The notes under the pieces are model-generated. The model was not told the DNA's origin. It searched no databases and was given only the letters and a program-made list of their open reading frames with translations. This document shows positions 13,420 through 26,240 of a DNA stretch of 64,000 nucleotides, piece after piece. The translations under genes were made by a program, and so were the position numbers. Source of the stretch: Gymnothorax reevesii (taxonomy: Eukaryota > Chordata > Actinopteri > Anguilliformes > Muraenidae); contig CM056587.1 of NCBI GenBank assembly GCA_029721435.1, forward strand, positions 18,732,667-18,796,666, given 5' to 3'. How positions within the stretch are numbered: the stretch's first letter is position 1; the number at the start of each line of letters is the position of its first letter.

Positions 13420-15313
13420 CAACCCCAATTCTGAAATAGTTGGGACTAAGTGTAAATTGTGAATAAAATCAAAACGCAATGACTTTCAAATCACACCAGC
13501 CAGTATTTTATTCACAATAGAACAGAGATAACAGTAAATGTTGAAACTGAGAAATTTAACAATTATCCACAAAATGAGCTCATTTAAAATTTGATGGCTG
13601 CTACAGATCTCAAAAAAGTTGAGACAGGGTCCTGTTTACCATGGTGTAGCATCCCTTCGTCTTTTTAACACAGAGTGGAGGCGTCTGGGCATTGAGGAGA
13701 CAAGTTTCTTGAGTTTAGCCATTGGAATTTGATCCCACTCTTGTTTAATACAGGATTCTAGCTGCTGGAGAGTTTTGGGTCTCCTTTGAAGGACTTTGTT
13801 TAATTATGCGCCAAATGTTCTCAATCGGTGAATGATCAGGACTGCAGGCAGGCCAGTTCAACACATGGACTCCTCTACTATGAACCCATGCTGTTGTAAT
13901 AGCTGCAGTATGCGGTTTTGCATTGTCCTGTTGAAATACACAAGGCCTTCACTGCAATAGATGTCACCAGGAAGAGAGCATATGTTGCTCTAAAACCTTA
14001 ACTTTCAGCATTCATGGTTCTTTTGAAAACATGCAAGTGTCCCATACCATATGCACTAATGCATCCCCATACCATCAGAGATGCTGGCTTTTGAACTGAA
14101 TGCTGATAACAGGAGAGGTGGTCTTTCTCCCCTGAAGCCCGGAGGACACAACACCCCTGATTTCCAACAAAAAGATCACATTTGGACTCGTCTGACCACA
14201 GGACACTTTGCTACAGTCCATTTTAAATGAGCCTTGGCCCACCGAACACGGCGGCACTTCTCGATCATGGTCAACAATGGCTTCCTTTTCGTATGATAGA
14301 GTTTTAGGTGGCATCTGTGGATGGCACAGCGGACTGTGTTAACAGACAGTGGTTTCTTGAAGTATTTCTGGGCCCATTTAGTGATGCAGTGGCATCTGAG
14401 GGCCCGAAGATCACGGGCATCCAGTAAAGGTCTTCAGCCTTGTCCCTTATGCACAGAGATTTTTCCAGTTTCTCTGAATCTTTTGATGATGTTATGCACT
14501 GTCAATGATGAGACCTTTAAAGCTTCTGCAATTTGACGTTGAGGAACATTGTTTTTTAAGTATTCCACAATTTTTTTTATGCAAGCCTTCACAGGTTGGA
14601 GTGCCTCAGGCCATCTTTACTTCTGAGAGACTAAGCCTCTATAAGACATCCCTTTTATATCCAATTAGGTTACACACTGATGCCAGTTAACTTAACTAGG
14701 CCTACGCTGTCGTTGGCCGACAGCGAGGAGTATATCCCCAAAATTCCCCAATCCTCGAAGCCCCCTTTATTAGATTCCCCTTTACCAAACCTACAATATG
14801 AGGCAAATTTGAGGTCTGTGTAAGTAATAGTTCCAGAGATATGGTTATAAAAAAAAAAAAAGGATTTTTTTCAATATATAGTGCCACTTGGTGGCAAACC
14901 TAGGATATGCTAAAAATGAGAAGCCATGTAAAGTATTTTGTGAGTAATTGCACTAACAGCTAAAATCTGAAAACGGGGATGTGGGTGGGGCGAAATCATG
15001 ATATCCCCGAAACCTGCATTTCAGGGATATAATTACTTGCTAAATGTTCTTTTAGCTGATTCTCTTATAAATTAATTGCTTTTTCAGCCCTTTTTTTGCC
15101 TGTGTCCCAACTTTTTTGAAACCTGTTGCAGCCAGAAAATTTGCAATAAGCTCATTTTGTGGAAAAAAAATGTAAAATGTCTCAGTTTCAACATTTGAAA
15201 TGTCATCTATGTTCTATTGCAAATAACATTGGCTCACGTGATCTGAAAGTCATTACATTTTGATTTTCTTCACGATTTACACCTCGTTCCAACTATTTTG
15301 AAATTAGGGTTGT
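13420..15313 (-). mobile_element. Tc1/mariner-like element with both TIRs, dead transposase on minus strand
   Basis: The left TIR begins CAACCCCAATTCTGAAATAG and the right TIR ends TTTTGAAATTAGGGTTG, its inverted complement. Both are flanked by TA (13418-13419 and 15314-15315), the Tc1/mariner target duplication. The minus-strand interior carries a broken transposase; blocks such as GTCCTGTGGTCAGACGAGTC (the WSDES region) and ATGGTATGGGGATGCATTAG lie around 14000-14250. The element is 1.89 kb, including a foreign insertion at about 14697-15030. A second, 5'-truncated copy of this family is at 44.2-44.96 kb in the opposite orientation. Confidence 0.85.
14697..15030. repeat. insertion nested in the Tc1/mariner-like element
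   Basis: The host element appears to be interrupted: CCAGTTAACTTAACTA (14682-14697) would normally be followed directly by TTGCTAAATGTTC (about 15038). The intervening third of a kilobase has a hairpin at its left end (CGCTGTCG TTGGC CGACAGCG with overlap) and an internal palindrome TGCCACTTGGTGGCA (14882-14896). No terminal inverted repeats or clean target duplication are evident, and the limits are inferred from continuity of the host. Confidence 0.45.
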
Positions 15314-18300
15314 AAATATAAATATTTCCAAGAAAAACAAGGGGTAATAATGTCAAGCAACTGCTGAATCAGGCACCTCTCTTGGTCCAATTGATGCCCT
15401 GTTCAGCATGGACTAAACTTAGTTGAAGTGCTCTGGAGCCATAAACTAAATCCAGCATCAGACAGGTATATCTAATAAAGAGGTCATTGAGTCTTCACAT
15501 GAGGGAAATCATAACTGGCTACTGCCTGATCCCTCTAGTTCAATGAAGGTAAATACAGGAGCAATAAATTATGTTCACTCTGAAGGCCATAAAGCATCTT
15601 CTGTCAAAGAAATGAAAACAAACTCGCCCTTATAGCGAGACTGCCGGTGACTTTGGAAATAAGTGAAGCTCATCGTCCAAGATGTGCAAAATTTTAATTA
15701 AATTCTAACAGGTATCAAAATCGCCTTTCAAATGGAGTGGCAGTGGTGCATCAAAATGTTGCGTTTGTGGTTTGAACCCAGCCACTTCACCATTGTGGCA
15801 TATTACCAAACATACAGTATTTATGTTTTGAACTTACTAATAATTAAGTGGCTGAGTCGAGAGTATCACATTGACGAGAGGTGTTCAAAATGCTTTTTTC
15901 CAACAGCCGGCAAAGGAAGCAGCAATACAACTAATAACATTACCAAACACTCTAATATTAAACTGCAGAGTTATACCAGCTAGATGAAATGACATTGGCA
16001 GGGCACAGGGTACCCCTGCAGTCTCTCAACAGTATTCAAACAAGAAACAGGAGATTAAGGGTTAATGGCTATATTGGACTAAAAGGGTAATCTGCTACAT
16101 CAAGGACTAGTTTTTCCTTTTTCCAGATTCGTCTGAGGTTCAGAGGTAATTACAGATTGCTCTCAAAAAGAGAGGAGTGATGGTGACATTAATATGCTGG
16201 GGATCTTTAACCATCCAAAAACTCATCCTGTCTTCTTGAAAAGCTGCAATTAGGCCAAGAGCATAAAAACTGTCAGTGTCATGAAGAAAGTGTCATGACT
16301 ACAGTGAGGACTGCAGATGAGAAGGCCATTGTACAAATACAAGCTGTCACAACAGTATGCGATTGCAAACCATTACTTCAAAAAATAATAATAATGCACA
16401 TAAAATACCATTTCAGTCAGCTAGTTACTCATGCGCAAACAGTTAATTGGAGTATGAACAGCGACAATTTTGCATCTAGGCTCTAACCCTGAGATTCTTA
16501 CGCCTGCTGAGCTCGAGGAGAAGGGAGCACGGAGCGTCATGGTGTCCGAATATTACCCCCCCAAAGCCATTTTACCAAATTGGTCAAAACATGTCAAATC
16601 AATTTTCATAAAGACAAAAAGTAATAAAATCTGCTAGCGGATTGCAATACTGCAGTCAGTCCTTTAGTAGCAGGCTGCTTTATTCAATTGAAATCTGATA
16701 CCTCCAGAGATAACAATTTTGACAATACATGGATATCAGCCCATTGGACGTGTATAATATCAGAAAGAGAGAACAAAAGGAGGATTATCCCTAAGGACAA
16801 AAAGAGAGAAAGAAAGAGAAGAAGAAAAGCTCGAGATGAATTGAGCGGAGAGTTTGCCATTGACGGGCATATTTTGCCGCTGCCATAAAAATCTGCATAG
16901 ACAATGATTCTGCTGGAATCTGTCATGTGTGGCATAATTTCCAGATGGGTCTGTTTTTGTCATTTCAGATGATTCCTTTCTAATTAAATTCCCTCAATCA
17001 CAATGACTGTCTCAGTGCGGATTCCAGATTCGCCCTGTGCTGTCAGAAGCCAATAATCAATATCTCAGAAGGTAAAACATCACATTCGCTCATTAGAGAG
17101 TGAGTTTGGCTGCGACCGACACAAAACACTGGGCAAAGGAAAGGTTTCTTCATTACACCCAATGCAAGCAAGCTGATGTCTGACAGCCTAACAAGAGCAG
17201 AATTGGAGGTTATGACCGCTGCCCTGTAATGTCTTCCCCAGGTTAAGACAGAGGGGCTCCTCCTGAGTGCTAATGGATTGTCATTGTCAGAAGCTGGATT
17301 TATTTGCGGTCGCATTTAATTTAAAATGTGTAATATTCTTGCGTAAGAACTGTGAGTTAAGACAGGATGTTCGGAATGTGTTTCCACAGGGAAACTGGCT
17401 GTCGCTGAACTCCTATCATTTTCAGGGTCATGAGAATCAAAATTTGTACAGCCCCTCAGATCGACTTGGTGATGAGATGATTTCGGGCATTTAATTAAAA
17501 AAAAAGGACCAACAGTGGACAAAGAGGTTCCTTAGGCAAGCTGCCATCTGATTGGTGAACGAAGCCAGATTCAGACTGAATCATCGGTGCCCTTTGTTTG
17601 TGTTTAAAGAGAGGAACAGAAATTAATTTTCCCAATCCCTGGTTTGTCCCTCTGCCACAACACACACCCCGTTTCCAGCCCCCCTACCACAGACCGCCAG
17701 AGCCACATCTGACTCCTCCCCCTCCACTGGCCCCGCCCGAATGGCACATTGCTAGCCCCTCTGTCCCGCAGTTGTTTCTACGATAGATTCATCTCTTGTG
17801 AAAATGATGCCTACAACGCAGACACATTTTTCAGAAGAATTAGAGTGATACAAAGACCAAGAAAAAAAAAAAGTCTCACTATTGCGTTTTTATATAAATC
17901 GAACTCCGTAACCTACGCAAATGGCAAATATGGACATTCAAATCCCTTCTCGAGAGTACACCCACTTAAAAGCCTGATTAAATGTTTGTTTCAGAGGAAA
18001 AAAAACATCTGTTCATCTATTTTGTTTCAGGCATAAACATAAGAAATAAGAAACTGCAAATGAGCATAGAGTCTTAAAGACTTATAATTAATTATTTATA
18101 CCACTGTTTATACTGTAAAATTATGTCAGAATGAATAAAGAAACGTCTAATTTTACTAAAAAGTATGTCAACACCACCAGAAATTAATTAAACCATAAGC
18201 TAATTTATTTAAATGCAACCTTATCCTACTACATTCTGACACTGTGAAATTAAAGAGGCCCAGAGCCCCAGGAAGTTACCAATCATTTATAGGTCCTATT

Positions 18301-19736
18301 ATATACATATAAACTGTGTTTTCTCTCAGTTTTCATTCAGAAAATCCTCCCATCACTGAGAAACTGAGTTGATCAGAGATGCTGAGCAGATCTGGATTCT
18401 AAAGCCCAGGAGGATCATGGGACTGCAGTCATTTACCCAAGGAGGTAGGAATACACCCGGAAATTGAAGGTCAATTGAACGATCAGGAAGATAGCAGACG
18501 ATCACCTAGCAGTAGCTTCTCCATTCAACCTCATTCACTTTGTCTGACTTTTGACATCAAATCACTTTACACTAAGAGCATTATGAGTTACAGAGAAACG
18601 ACATTTTGTAGCAGATGTCTTTACTTCTTATGTAGCGTTATGGTCTAATAATAAGCATTTTTAGCCGATGGCACCAGGCTAGGCTAAAAGTGACGTGAAA
18701 TGCCGGAGACTTTCATAGATAGTAGATGATTGAGCCACATCGCTAACGAAGTGAAGTATCTATGAAGTAATAATTCGCAAAACATAAAAACATCAAACGG
18801 AATCAGGCTATACTTATAGACGCAATCGCTTGCTCACTGGGAATTATGTGTAGGGTCCATCTACCAGATGATTTACCGCTTTTCAGGACGTTGGTTACGT
18901 CAGCGAGCTGACTTCGAGCCTGCGCAGTAGGCGTGGTGCTCAACTGAAAACTCGTTCAACTGACCTTCATCGCTCTCCCGTTGAGAACAGCGTCATCTAA
19001 CATCCACTTCTTTTACTGTCTGTTCATTTACCCAATGGCGACAGATTTACAACATTCTATTTTTTTCAGATCTCTACAGGAAAATATTTGACAAAATGGA
19101 TTGACGAATACCGCAAATTTTTTCTGGTTCTGACATTGAGGAGCCAATGTACAGCCCTGCAAGTTTGAAAAGTTTCCTGTTCGATTTTGATCTGTAAGTA
19201 GCCTTTGGTTCCTTTGGTGGAAGATTCAGAATATTCTGTCTTTGCTAAAACTTAGCAAAACATCAAACACATCAGACTGACAGTCATTCCTTCTCCTGAC
19301 ACTGACATGAAGTCTTCTGTTCAACTCTGATCAGTAGGTAGCACTCACCTCAGGCTCTAATAATTCCGTTCTTTATTTTTAATCAAGTAAAACCCTTACA
19401 GACCAGCCTCACTGTCGACGCGCACTCATTTTCATGTGCCACATCAGTCAGAATACATGAGCTACTAGAGCACGTAAATTAGAAGAAATGTCCAAAAATC
19501 AGGTTCAAGAGTTTTTACAGCTAATTCATTGGCAGAGCTGCTATCTACAGTACTGTGACACCAATCTTCCAAATCAGAAAGTCATGCAGGCTACAGTGCA
19601 GCTCTCCAGTCTCACTCCTGGTGAAACAGCATTAGGTCTATTAAGGACCTTGATTCTACCTCATGTTCTCCTCTTAGTAGCTGCCGGCCATGTCAGTGAT
19701 TAGGAACACCTCAGGCAGAATCACCACTGGCTAAAG

Positions 19737-19946
19737 CAGTGCTGCCCAATCATTTGCATTGACAGCCAAGAGTGTGCAAGTTTTCACTCATTTCCAACCA
19801 ATTACTACTACTGTTGATTTCACTGATTAGCGCAGCTTCAAGCAGAGAGGATGGAACTAATTACTGTAATCAGCAGGTGTAATGATTGGTTGGAGAGAAA
19901 ACCTGCATACTCTCGGCTGTCCGTGGCATATAATTGGGAACCACTG
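19737..19946. mobile_element. hAT-type MITE with perfect 8-bp TSD
   Basis: This 210-bp element starts CAGTGCTGCCCAATC and ends GATTGG-like/AATTGGGAACCACTG, giving imperfect TIRs of CAGTGNTNCCCAAT type. It is flanked by identical GGCTAAAG at 19729-19736 and 19947-19954, the 8-bp target duplication expected of hAT elements. The inside is quasi-palindromic (AACCAATTACTAC and its mirror ATGATTGGTTGGA). It carries no coding capacity. A relative lies at 58.2 kb. Confidence 0.85.
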
Positions 19947-21154
19947 GGCTAAAGTCTCAATGCAGACACTCCTCAAAAAAATCTATGCAAGCCATCTGAG
20001 TTATGCAAAAAGTCGCAGTAGAATCATTATTCAGTGAGTGGCTTTACAAGCCAATCAGCTGAAGATCTGGAGGAGGTATCTCAAAGTGTAACAACGCAGG
20101 AGTACCTCAAGTGAATTCCTCATGCTTACGGTTTGTGGCATTTCCATCATGTGGCCTCATTAATGAACGGACAGTGAAATCTCATTACATCATCCACTGT
20201 TGCAACTCACGTATTTTGCAGCAATAGCAACTAGTAGTGACTACAGAAGATAATTAGCAGTTCTCTTAATGAAGAGGAACAAAGGGAGAATTGAACAGAA
20301 GACGTGCCGAGATTGTTGATCACCTTACAGAACTTCCAGCATCAGGCCACAAAAAATAGGAAATTAAATCCCACATGGGAAGTCGAGTCAAATTAATTAG
20401 CACGTTACCCATAGCGTTTACAAACTGGCGAGGCGAGCGCACACACACCAAGGACAGATTTACAGAGCGCCACGATGCTCTGTAATCATAATGCGTTAGG
20501 AAATTCAGATAAAACTTGGTGAATAAAGTGTGTCTATTTATGGCCACAGCCCAAACACTCTATACAATGTGCGCGAAACTGAGGCTAGCGCTAAAAATAG
20601 GAGCAGGCAATTATAGTCACATGCAAGCGTACATACACACACAAACACATCCGAACAGAGACTAAAGCGCATACACACATGCAACTTCACGAAGACACCC
20701 ACCCATGCGCACACACAAACAGACGCAAATACAAGCGCACACACAGAGACACGCGCGCCGACTCAATTGTAACTTGTTTCTCTTCCTGATAATTTATGCT
20801 GAATGCATTCGTTGCTGCTAAAGAAAGACACATGATCTTTGGGTTGCCTCAGTGACTTCTGTTACTCAGAGAGTGTAATGAAATGCCATTCCCAGGCAAT
20901 GTGTTCACATATTTTTCCCTGTTCTTGCAAAATAGCATTAAAAATGATTGTATAATTTAGGAAAGAGAACTCAGACCTACCAAAAGTAGATACCTTAGCC
21001 ACAATGAGATGCAAGCACAGAAACACTGACGCAGGCACAGAGCATGTCAGACGCTGTGCGCAGGTGTGCTAATGGGCACAGGGGCCAGGCAGGATGTATG
21101 CACATTTTTAATTAGACAGTAAAAAGAGCTCCGTCAGCACTGCTCGGCACTCAC

Positions 21155-21562
21155 CCACTGCTTTGATGCTGACTGAATTCACCGCCGTCTTCTCCCCGAT
21201 GCTCTCCCAGGTCCCGTCCCGGGTTTGGACCCACTCAGTGACAGTGCACATGTACTGCCCCTCGTCGCTGGGCAAGGCGCTGTAAACAGACAGTGTGAAG
21301 GTATCACCCTGAACTCGGTCCACACTGATCTCCCCGTAGCTGCTGCGCTCCCGGTAAGAGGGCCCCGGGCGAACGGTCCCGTCCTGGTCCACCGCCACCA
21401 GGTCCTGAGGCGGAGCCGCGCCCTGTCTGTCTGTCCACTGCCACAGAACAGACAGACTGCTCCCTGTCTCCATGGCAGCGCGCACGGAACACAGCAGCTG
21501 GATGGGGTCGCCCTCCAGCACCTCCGTAGAGTTGGTGGACAAGGCGACGGTGATGTTGCTCC
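21155..21562 (-). CDS. igsf3: igsf3 internal exon, Ig-like domain 4
   Basis: Fourth Ig domain of IGSF3. The acceptor is CTTCCTCCTCGCAG and the donor is GTGG|GTGAGTG. The exon is 408 nt, phase 1 to phase 1. The translation opens with GSNITVALSTNSTEVLEGD, which has two sequons (NIT and NST). The cysteines lie in IQLLCSV and GQYMCTVTEW, and the core tryptophan in VLWQWTDRQ. The run DGTVRPGPSYRERSS and the end of the domain (TEWVQTRDGTW, then IGEK) match the arrangement of IGSF3 domain 4, including an EWV variant of the EWI motif. Long antisense ORFs over this exon are composition shadows. The intron towards Ig5 is 10.1 kb and contains several transposons. Confidence 0.93.
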
Positions 21563-24500
21563 CTGCGAGGAGGAAGGGTGGCGGTCAACAGAGCACCAAA
21601 CGGGCAAACGAAACACTCATTTCAGTAACTTACACCTACACTACCTACACCAGCAAGAGCAGTCCTATGGAGTGTCTTAGCTTCAAAGTAATAATGAGAC
21701 AAAATTATGTTTCTTCTCCAATATGAAAAGAAAATTATAGCATTTTTCAAATTACCATTTGAAAGAACAAGGAAAATTTATTTCCTCATTTGACAAATCT
21801 CAAAATAAGCCAAACGCCAAACTGTCACACCTCATCCACAGTGTTTTGCCTCGTTTGAAAAAAAAAATCAGTTTTTTTGGCAGATCAAGGAGAAGCGCCG
21901 TAAAAGAATTACGATAACAGAGAAGAGAAGAAGGCAGAAGGGAGGGACAGAGGTCAGGACGTTCAACAGAAAAGTTAGAATAATAAAATATTATTCACTC
22001 CTGGATATTCTGAAAGTCCCTTATAAAATGAAATTACCCATGAATGACCACCAGGGATCCAAAAGAAGACTCATCGTCCGTACTTCACGTTGCACACAAA
22101 TCAGCAATAATTATTAGAGTACTCAAGGTTGATTCCTCACTTAAAACTGTGTTTTTAATTCTCCAGATACAATAAAGTTCCAAGATGGTAGCTTTTAAAA
22201 AAGGGAAAACAACAGTATATGGGCCAAATGGTGCAGAGGACCAAAGGAATTATGCAATAATTACCATTCCTAACAACATGCGCGACCAAAACAACCACAA
22301 ACAGTGGAGCCATTCTTTCAATCTCGAATGAATTATCAATTCAGCCAAACGTCAGGCAGTGCACTTAATTAAACATCTAATATATACAATCCTTGACTTG
22401 ATTCTTAGTCAATAATGTGCCTGATCTATTGTGGATAAATTGTTCTTAAATGGCAGAACAGCTGCAGCCTTTTAGCCTTCTCACTAAAAGCCCAGTATCT
22501 AAACCACGACGCTGCTCAGATGATTGTTCTGTATCATTTATTCCATGAAAAATATACAGAGAACTTTCTACCATAGCACATAATGGGCAACTTTCTGATT
22601 AATTGTATTCAAGCACAGTTGAATGAAAGAGAGCTTTCCCATCACCATTAGTATTCAGACGACAGTACGCCATCTTGCCACAAGGCTGTTCAGAGTGCAG
22701 AATAGCAATCCTCCAGCACTCCTTTTGAAGTTTGTGTCACTCTTTCAATACCAGTTTACTCAGGGGAAAGCAGGGGAAAAATCCGATCCGTTACCGCACT
22801 GTCACTGGGGCTCTCACCTCCCTCCTGTTGGCACTCCCTGCCCTTATTGCCTCGGTACAGGGGGCAGAGAGGATTCTGGGTAATTGACTTAGGCAAGTAG
22901 CCCAAAGAAAGTGCAAGAAATGTCCCCGCAAATCTTCCTCTGCCAGCGAGCGAAGCCCCCTGTTTACAGAACCATAACTCCAATTACAACCAACAAGTGC
23001 ACACTCGGGGCGGGTATCGAGCGCTTCGACAACCGCATGGTTCAGCGGCACATGAAAGCCTCGGTGCGATTGCCTGAAATATTATGCTAATTAAATAGGC
23101 CAGCAAATGAAAATAATTCCGCTCGAGCTGAGCATTTGCTCTCAGAACTCGACGTCTTGTATTACGGGCTTTAATAATACCAGACGGTCTTGAATCTTCC
23201 CTCGCCAGTGGCATCGCAAGCATGGGTGGAGGAAACACTGCAACTTGATGAAATAATGAAGCCGGAATTGCAACACCATGACTCCTTCAGAGAAGGGCAA
23301 GAACACGTCTCAAGCAAGGTCCAGCTTCGTGGCTGTATTTACAGTTTTTTTTTTCCCATTACGGGGAATCAAGCGAAGCGATGACTATGTAAACACATGG
23401 CAGAAGGCTCAAACGAGGAGAAGCCGACAGGCTATGACTTCATGGATAAGCAGGCCACAGCTGAGGAGAGATAACTCTCAGAATCTGCTTTGTCACTTCC
23501 TGTTAGATGATTAAGTTGGGTCTCAACTCCCGTTCACATCCTGTGGCTCCTCGTTGTAGCCCAGCGCAGAAATTAAACACCAACAGTCTTCAATTCACTC
23601 CAGGAATCCAGTAAGACAACCCCACAGCAGGACTATGGTACCAATGAAAATCCATTCTAACTAGCTTATTCATCCTCATCCGAGCGCAAACTGCATATAA
23701 CAAAACTGCACCTATCGTCACCACAGTTCTTAAAGCCCCACATATTTTGTTATGCCTTTCAGTATCCTATTCACAAACAGCAAATCACCGGCAGAACAAA
23801 AACTTAAGCCCCCCCTGGAAATTTTAACCACTTAACTTGCAAGAACAGCAGTTTGAAATCAATCCATGACTGTATCGTTTTATAAAGTCTCCTGTACCAT
23901 CACAAAGTATTATGCTAGAGGGTAAGTCAGAGTGGAATTCTCTCTGGGGACGATAGAATCCTTGCGGGAGGCAGGTTCCAACAAGCAAGAAATGCATTAT
24001 AACAATGTCTCGATCTAAGCAGCATACAGTTTTCAGTAACGTAATGAATGAACTGGCGACTGCAGGCTCACACGGAGGCGCGAATTGGTTAACAGGCGAA
24101 ATAGGCTGCTAGCATAGACAACAAAAGGGTGAAGTTTGCTGGATTGAAACTCAAGCAATACTTAAATCGCAACACTGCCCTGATACAAAGGAAACAACCA
24201 AAGGGATTATTTGGCTGTTGAAGCTTGTGTTATAATCAAAATTTCGCAAACGTGAAATTTGGAGACGTTGTGGTGACCATAGGTGCAGCTACGCTACTAA
24301 CACAGGTAACTTTAGGGATACTGGGGTGACGGTGATTTTGAACTTCTGAACAACTATGTGACATATTAATGTGTCGCATTTTCGGGGGTTGAAGGGACCA
24401 ATGTCGGCTCCACTGTGTGCACCAACAGCAGGAGAAGCATTCATGATACAACACTAAGCTGCAGAAAATTGTGCCAAATGACTCAGCACAGGGATGGCGC

Positions 24501-25853
24501 ATTGTTCCATTAATCCTAAATCGCTCATTTATTCAACGCTTTCATGTCAACATCCACATGGGCAGCATTTAATTTTGAGGGATTTATTGGAGAGCCATTG
24601 GTTTGTACAGAAAACACACAATGGGAGAAATTGTGACTCCTCTTTTGTCCATAAGCCACAGAGGAGATGCTGAGCCATTTTATACATGTAGCAACACTCA
24701 TATCCACTTACTGCGCTCATGTATTAACCATTACTATTTAAACAGCCTGGGTTTGTTTTTAATCCCTCTGAGTCACTCAGGTGAAATCATTTGCTTTTGT
24801 TCTCAACATGAGGGGAACAGCTGTGGTTTGACACAATGAACACCGCTAACAAGTAAATAGCCACAGCTATAATTATATCAAAAACAATACACAAGTTCCT
24901 ATTGTGAACAAATGCACAAATTATTAGGCTAATTGTCATCCAAAAAGCAATCTAGAAACATTTTAGCCATAAAAAACAATTCCAAGATATAACAGACTTC
25001 TTCGAGGAGAATGCTCACAATATTTGATTTGATGGAACGATCATTATAGGCAAATAAACCCAATGGAATTACAGGTAATAAACTCAAAAAAATTCCAGAA
25101 AACCTACTCTGCAAGGTTTATTATGTCACCAGGTACACAGCCAATAATCTATTACAAGCAATTGAAAGCCTGCTACTTTTTGCGACATCACGTGGGGAGG
25201 TGACCGCCCAGACGCAAGAAGGACTCATCTTCTGCCAACCTGTTAATGAGTTCCTTAATTTTTCATTGGTCCCTCCCCCATGTGATGTCAGAAGGGAAAA
25301 ATTTTGAAACTACCTGTGATGTCTAATTAGCATTGAATAAGGTGACATACTCGCCAACAATGGTTACATCTTGGCTTAGCCACACTGAAAGAAAAAATTC
25401 TGAACGCTAATGTGTTTCACATGATTCAAATAAAAATAATAACTAGAGATTGTTTTAATAATAATAATAATAATAATAAATGAATAATAAATGTATTTGT
25501 ATAGCACTTTCAATCAAAGTGCTTTACAACAATTTAAAATAAACAAGAAATGACAAAAATAAAAGCTTTTAAGGCAAAAAAACAAATGCCCAACGCAGCC
25601 GCCCCTCATTGATATTCACAGACATTTAGGAAGAAACTAGAAAAGCTAATGACCTTAAAATAGCAAAAGGCACATCTGCAGGACCTGACGCAAATGTGTG
25701 CAAGGTTTTATTTAAATACTTTAAATGGTTACAGCCCGGAAACATTGAGAACGCAGATGCGAACTCGAACGCGGACGGGAAACTGTACAAAAAACAATAT
25801 GTCTCCCCTCCCTCATGGGGGAAGGCATAAATGGCCGGAAAAGTAACACTTAC
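21563..25853 (-). other. igsf3: igsf3 intron between Ig3 and Ig4 exons
   Basis: This 4.3-kb intron runs from the GTAAGTG donor to the CTTCCTCCTCGCAG acceptor. It holds the retroelement tail at 25.45 kb and otherwise nothing recognisable. The patch 22.7-23.2 kb has more even base composition and may be conserved noncoding sequence, which cannot be judged without alignment. Confidence 0.85.
25454..25550 (-). repeat. (TAA)n tract and retroelement 3' tail
   Basis: Read on the minus strand, TTGTAAAGCACTTTGATTGA, then AAGTGCTATACAAATAC, then a TTA-repeat tail, is the typical 3' end of a teleost SINE/LINE. The microsatellite TAATAATAATAA at 25456-25480 is its tail. Confidence 0.6.
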
Positions 25854-26240
25854 TTAGGGGCTGAATGGACACCTGGACGTTGCGAGACCTCTTGCTCCGG
25901 TCGATGAAGTCTCCAGAGGGCATCCTCTCGCGCTCGGTGACCCTGCAGATGTATTTGCCCGTGTCCTCCGGCCGGAGCCAGCGGAGCTTCAGCAGGTGCA
26001 CAGAGGGGCTCTCCTTACGTACGGTCAGTTGACCCATCGCCTCTCGCCGCACGTAGTCCCCGCTCAGTACGGGCACGGAGCTGGGGCCCACCACGGCCAC
26101 TGGGGAGCTGCTGAACACCCAGGACACGGAGAAGAAGCGGTCCTGGATGTTCTGAGCGTCGATGGAGCAGCGGAGCTCCAGGGTCTCGCCGCTCGTGTAG
26201 GCCCGGCGCTCCGTGTTCACCTGGATGCTGAAGTCCCTGT
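25854..26240 (-). CDS. igsf3: igsf3 internal exon, Ig-like domain 3
   Basis: Third Ig domain of the IGSF3 ectodomain. The acceptor is CCTTCCCTCCAG and the donor is A|GTAAGTG. The exon is 387 nt and phase 1 at both ends, so it joins Ig2 (split codon G|AC) and Ig4 in frame. Key residues are the first cysteine in LELRCSI, the tryptophan in SVSWVFSS, and the second cysteine in TGKYICRVTERE. The stretch VGPSSVPVL followed by REAMGQL, and the later GDFIDRSKRS, closely resemble what I recall of vertebrate IGSF3 domain 3. The position after the second cysteine reads TERER rather than EWI, as it also does in mammalian IGSF3 domain 3, so this is a family feature and not damage. I saw no N-glycosylation sequon. 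The exon is markedly more GC-rich than the flanking introns. Confidence 0.93.

Larger units (their letters stand above)
11071..21154 (-). other. igsf3: igsf3 intron between Ig4 and Ig5 exons
   Basis: This 10.1-kb intron is bounded by a GTGAGT donor at its 5' end (21154) and a TTTATTCTTGCCAG acceptor at its 3' end. It holds the Tc1 relic at 12.1 kb, the 13.4-15.3 kb element and the 19.7 kb MITE. The stretches between them (15.3-18.8 kb in particular) show no repeats I recognise, and a GC-richer patch near 18.88-19.2 kb is listed as a finding. CA-like degenerate repeats occur at 20.63-20.76 kb. Confidence 0.85.

Noticed and set aside
17598..17786. Proline-rich plus-strand ORF
   Set aside because: Derived from a C-rich low-complexity stretch; no start context or conserved motif.
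21225..21680. 151-residue plus-strand ORF
   Set aside because: It is the antisense of the igsf3 Ig4 exon; GC-rich coding sequence leaves stop-poor shadow frames.
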